Positions 61,911 to 64,000 of a stretch of DNA of 64,000 bases are shown one piece after another. The notes beneath the pieces are model-generated. The model had not been told where the DNA came from, ran no database searches, and saw only the letters and a list, made by a program, of their open reading frames with translations. The stretch is from an uncultured bacterium (GTDB lineage: Bacteria; Desulfobacterota; Desulfobaccia; Desulfobaccales; 0-14-0-80-60-11), in contig CALEAV010000008.1 of the NCBI GenBank assembly GCA_937943575.1, positions 1-64,000 of the forward strand, in the 5' to 3' direction. The position numbers and the translations under genes are program-made. Position 1 is the stretch's first letter. Each line of letters starts with the position of its first letter.

Positions 61911-63182
61911 GTGGATAGCCTGACCCTGCCCCCCCATTTCTGGCGCTGGCTGGCCCTGGGCGGCCTGCTGGTGCTGTATGGTTTCTTCTCCCTGGCCGAG
62001 ACCTCCCTTTTTGCCTTAAATCCCCTGGACCGTCTGCGCCTCAAGGAGCAACGCCCCCACCTGGGCGGGCTGGTGGAGGAGCTTCTGGGCCAGTCCCAGC
62101 TCCTCCTCATCACCCTGGTGGTGGGGGTGGAGATCGTCACCATCCTGGCCTCCATTGTGGCCACCTCCCTGGCCCTCAGTCTCTGGGGGAGCCGGGGGAA
62201 ATGGGTGGCCCTGGCGGGCCTGTCTCCGCTGCTTCTGTTTCTCGGGGAGATTCTCCCCAAATCCCTGGCCTTCACCTACCCCCAGCGCCTGGCGCCTTTG
62301 GTGGCCCCGGGGGTGAAGCTGGCCATGCGCCTGCTGGCGCCGGTGCGTTTTCTCCTTTTACAGGTCAGCCGGGGGCTCCTGGTCACCCTGGGATTCCGGC
62401 CGGAGCTGCAGGTGCCGGCCTTGCGCCAGGAGGATTTCGCCCACCTGGTGGAGGAGAGCCACGAACTGGGGGGCATCGCCGCCCTGGAGCGGGACCTCAT
62501 CCACAATCTGCTGCGCCTGGGGGAGATCAGGGTGAGCCAAATCATGGTGCCGAGACCGGACATCTTCTGCCTGCCGGTGGACCTGCCCCTGCCCCGCCTC
62601 ATCCAGGAGGTGAAGCGCTCCCGCTTCTCCCGGGTGCCCATCTACAAAGACCAGCCCGGCAACGTCCTGGGCATCCTCCATGCCAAGGACCTGCTGTTGG
62701 CCGACCTCCGAAAGCTGACGGGCCCGGAATCGGTGCGCCAGTGGCTGCGCCCGGCCTACTATGTGCCGGAGAGCAAGGGGGCCTACGACCTCCTCACCGA
62801 ACTCCAGAGCCGGCACCTGCGCCTGGCTTTGGTGGTGGATGAATACGGCACCCTCATGGGCCTGGTGACCGTGGAGGACCTGCTGGAGGAGCTCTGCGGC
62901 GAGATTGCCCAGGAATTCGCCGAGGAGGAGAAACCCGTCGAGGAAGTGGCTCCCGGCCGCTGGCGGCTCAAGGCCTCCCTGGCGCTGGAGGACGCCAACG
63001 AGGTCCTGGGCACCGATTTTTCCACGGCGGAATTCGATACCATCGGCGGCTTGGTGCTGCACCACTTCGGGGAGCTGCCCCGGGAGGGGGATGTGGTGGC
63101 CATTGACGGGCTCACTTTCCGGGTGCTGAAGATGAAAGGCACCCGCCTCCTGGAGATGGAGGTCACCCGGGAGGCGGCATGA
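61911..63182 (+). CDS. CNNM/CorC-type membrane protein with CBS pair (first of two)
   Basis: A 423-residue HlyC/CorC (UPF0053) family protein starting at GTG. The N-terminal CNNM domain has three or four helices and the SLAETSLFALNPLDRLRL block; a CBS pair follows (ISQIMVPRPDIF, VDEYGTLMGLVTVEDLLEE), then a CorC_HlyC transporter-associated domain (DANEVLGTDFSTAEFDTIGGLV). Related proteins export Mg2+/Co2+ or protect against divalent ions. No toxin activity should be inferred from the old hemolysin name. It overlaps the next gene by four bases (ATGA). Confidence 0.92.
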   Translation: MDSLTLPPHFWRWLALGGLLVLYGFFSLAETSLFALNPLDRLRLKEQRPHLGGLVEELLGQSQLLLITLVVGVEIVTILASIVATSLALSLWGSRGKWVALAGLSPLLLFLGEILPKSLAFTYPQRLAPLVAPGVKLAMRLLAPVRFLLLQVSRGLLVTLGFRPELQVPALRQEDFAHLVEESHELGGIAALERDLIHNLLRLGEIRVSQIMVPRPDIFCLPVDLPLPRLIQEVKRSRFSRVPIYKDQPGNVLGILHAKDLLLADLRKLTGPESVRQWLRPAYYVPESKGAYDLLTELQSRHLRLALVVDEYGTLMGLVTVEDLLEELCGEIAQEFAEEEKPVEEVAPGRWRLKASLALEDANEVLGTDFSTAEFDTIGGLVLHHFGELPREGDVVAIDGLTFRVLKMKGTRLLEMEVTREAA

Positions 63183-64000
63183 TGTGGGTGGTGCTCCTCA
63201 TTTTTCTGCCCCTGCTGCTGACGGAGGCCTTCTTCGCCCTGTCGGAAATCGCCCTGGTGTCGGCCAATCCCAGGCGGCTGCAGCGGCGGGCGGCGGAGGG
63301 GCACCGGGGGGCCGCCTTTGCCCTGCGGCTTCTCAAGACCCCGGAGCGGCTGGTGGCCACCTGCCTTTTGGGGGCCAATCTGGCGGAGATCTCCAACACC
63401 GTCCTGGTGACCGCCCTGCTCCTCCTCTGGCTGGGGCCCACGGGGGAAGTGGTGGCCGCGGTGGCCCTGCCGCCCCTCATCCTGCTTTTGGCCGAGATCA
63501 CCCCCAAATCCATCGGCCGGCAGCACCCCAACCGCCTGGCCCAGCGGCTGGGCTTCCCCTTGTGGCTGGCCTCCTGGGTCCTGGCGCCCCTGACCCTGGT
63601 CTTTGCCGGGGCCAGCCGGCTCTCCCTGCGCCTGCTGGGGGTGAGGCGCCGGCAGGGCCTCCCCTTCATCACCCGGGAGGACCTGCGCCTGGTGGTGGCC
63701 AGGGGCGGGCCGGAGGTGGACCTGGAGCGGGGCGAGCGGCGCATCATTTACCGCATCCTGCGCTTCAGCCAGCGCCGGGCCCGGGAGGTCATGGTGCCCC
63801 TGGTGAAGGTGGCGGCCATCCCCGACACCCTCACCGTCGCCCAGGCCCTGGAGGAATTCCGCACCTCGCCTTTTTCCCGGCTGCCGGTATATCATCGCCG
63901 CATCGACAATCTTATCGGGGTGCTGCACGGCTTCGACCTCCTGGGGGAGCCCCCCACGGACCGGCCCATCCGGCCGCTGGTCCGGCCGGTGCCCTATGTC
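63179..64000 (+). CDS. CNNM/CorC-type membrane protein (second), truncated by window end
   Basis: Open to the window edge; 274 residues seen. ATG 63179 overlaps the stop of the first copy. The CNNM core (FALSEIALVSANPRRLQRRA), helices, LLAEITPKSIGRQHPNRLA block and the first CBS motif (AREVMVPLVKVAAIP; FSRLPVYHRRIDNLIGVLHGFDLL) are present. The two proteins share plan but are clearly diverged, so they are old paralogues and may form a heteromeric transporter. Confidence 0.9.
   Translation, partial: MMWVVLLIFLPLLLTEAFFALSEIALVSANPRRLQRRAAEGHRGAAFALRLLKTPERLVATCLLGANLAEISNTVLVTALLLLWLGPTGEVVAAVALPPLILLLAEITPKSIGRQHPNRLAQRLGFPLWLASWVLAPLTLVFAGASRLSLRLLGVRRRQGLPFITREDLRLVVARGGPEVDLERGERRIIYRILRFSQRRAREVMVPLVKVAAIPDTLTVAQALEEFRTSPFSRLPVYHRRIDNLIGVLHGFDLLGEPPTDRPIRPLVRPVPYV

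Noticed and set aside
63179-64000. Hemolysin or toxin function for the CNNM/CBS genes
   Set aside because: The old family name HlyC/TlyC is misleading; domain content points to divalent-ion transport or tolerance.

Overview
The window looks like chromosome from a GC-rich, Gram-negative, obligately anaerobic member of the Desulfobacterota (old Deltaproteobacteria), perhaps near Desulfobacca or the Syntrophobacterales. The inference rests on an HdrA-type iron-sulfur flavoprotein, an FchA/AcsE-like one-carbon pair, archaeal-type fructose-bisphosphatase, hopanoid genes (shc, hpnA, hpnH), a Tad/Flp pilus locus and MotA/MotB. No rRNA, CRISPR array, intact insertion sequence or phage was seen. One tRNA, Glu(CTC), is present.

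Layout. 0-5.4 kb: a coiled-coil membrane protein, mutM, rpmE, a DUF1385 membrane protein and a DUF72 protein. 5.4-6.7 kb: a less GC-rich stretch with no supportable gene, ending at tRNA-Glu. 7-8.6 kb: a Cys-rich MerR regulator in operon with mobB-like and mobA genes. 8.8-12.8 kb: a phasin-like protein, an HPF/cold-shock fusion, and small membrane and protease-like genes. 13-14.6 kb: motA-motB behind a sigma-28-like site, then a repeat tract. 15.4-21.8 kb: flp-tadE-cpaB-tadZ-tadA-tadB-tadC on the minus strand, with a divergent AAA+ ATPase (22.2-23.5 kb). 24-31 kb: nagZ, an FchA/AcsE-like pair, hflX, hisB, a DUF1573 protein and a lipoprotein. 31-38 kb: an FBP aldolase/phosphatase fused to a SorC/CggR-type sugar-sensing domain, an RCK potassium channel, a UPF0173 hydrolase, recJ, ssb and a HEAT-repeat protein. 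38-42 kb: pgeF, small proteins and lipoproteins, and a clear sigma-54 site ahead of a 34-residue membrane peptide.

The most unusual region is 42.4-47.8 kb. It is a six-gene minus-strand operon behind its own near-consensus sigma-70 promoter. In transcription order it encodes a 121-residue protein ending in Gly-Gly, a protein with an E2-like HP...ICL motif, a small unknown, a ClpX-like AAA+ unfoldase lacking the zinc domain and the ClpP-docking region, a JAB/JAMM metalloprotease, and a protein with two tandem ThiF/E1-like folds, only the second apparently competent. Together these look like a bacterial ubiquitin-like conjugation system coupled to a stand-alone unfoldase. E1, JAB and AAA+ assignments are strong; the modifier and E2 roles are inferred.

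47.8-64 kb: an HdrA-like protein, a broken EF-hand gene, a minus-strand hopanoid cluster (shc, hpnA, hpnH, a PMT-type glycosyltransferase, rhomboid protease, TPR protein and an unknown), then plus-strand lon and two CNNM/CBS transporter-like genes, the second cut by the window edge. Two genes, hflX and the E2-like gene, appear to start at ATC or ATT rather than ATG, GTG or TTG.
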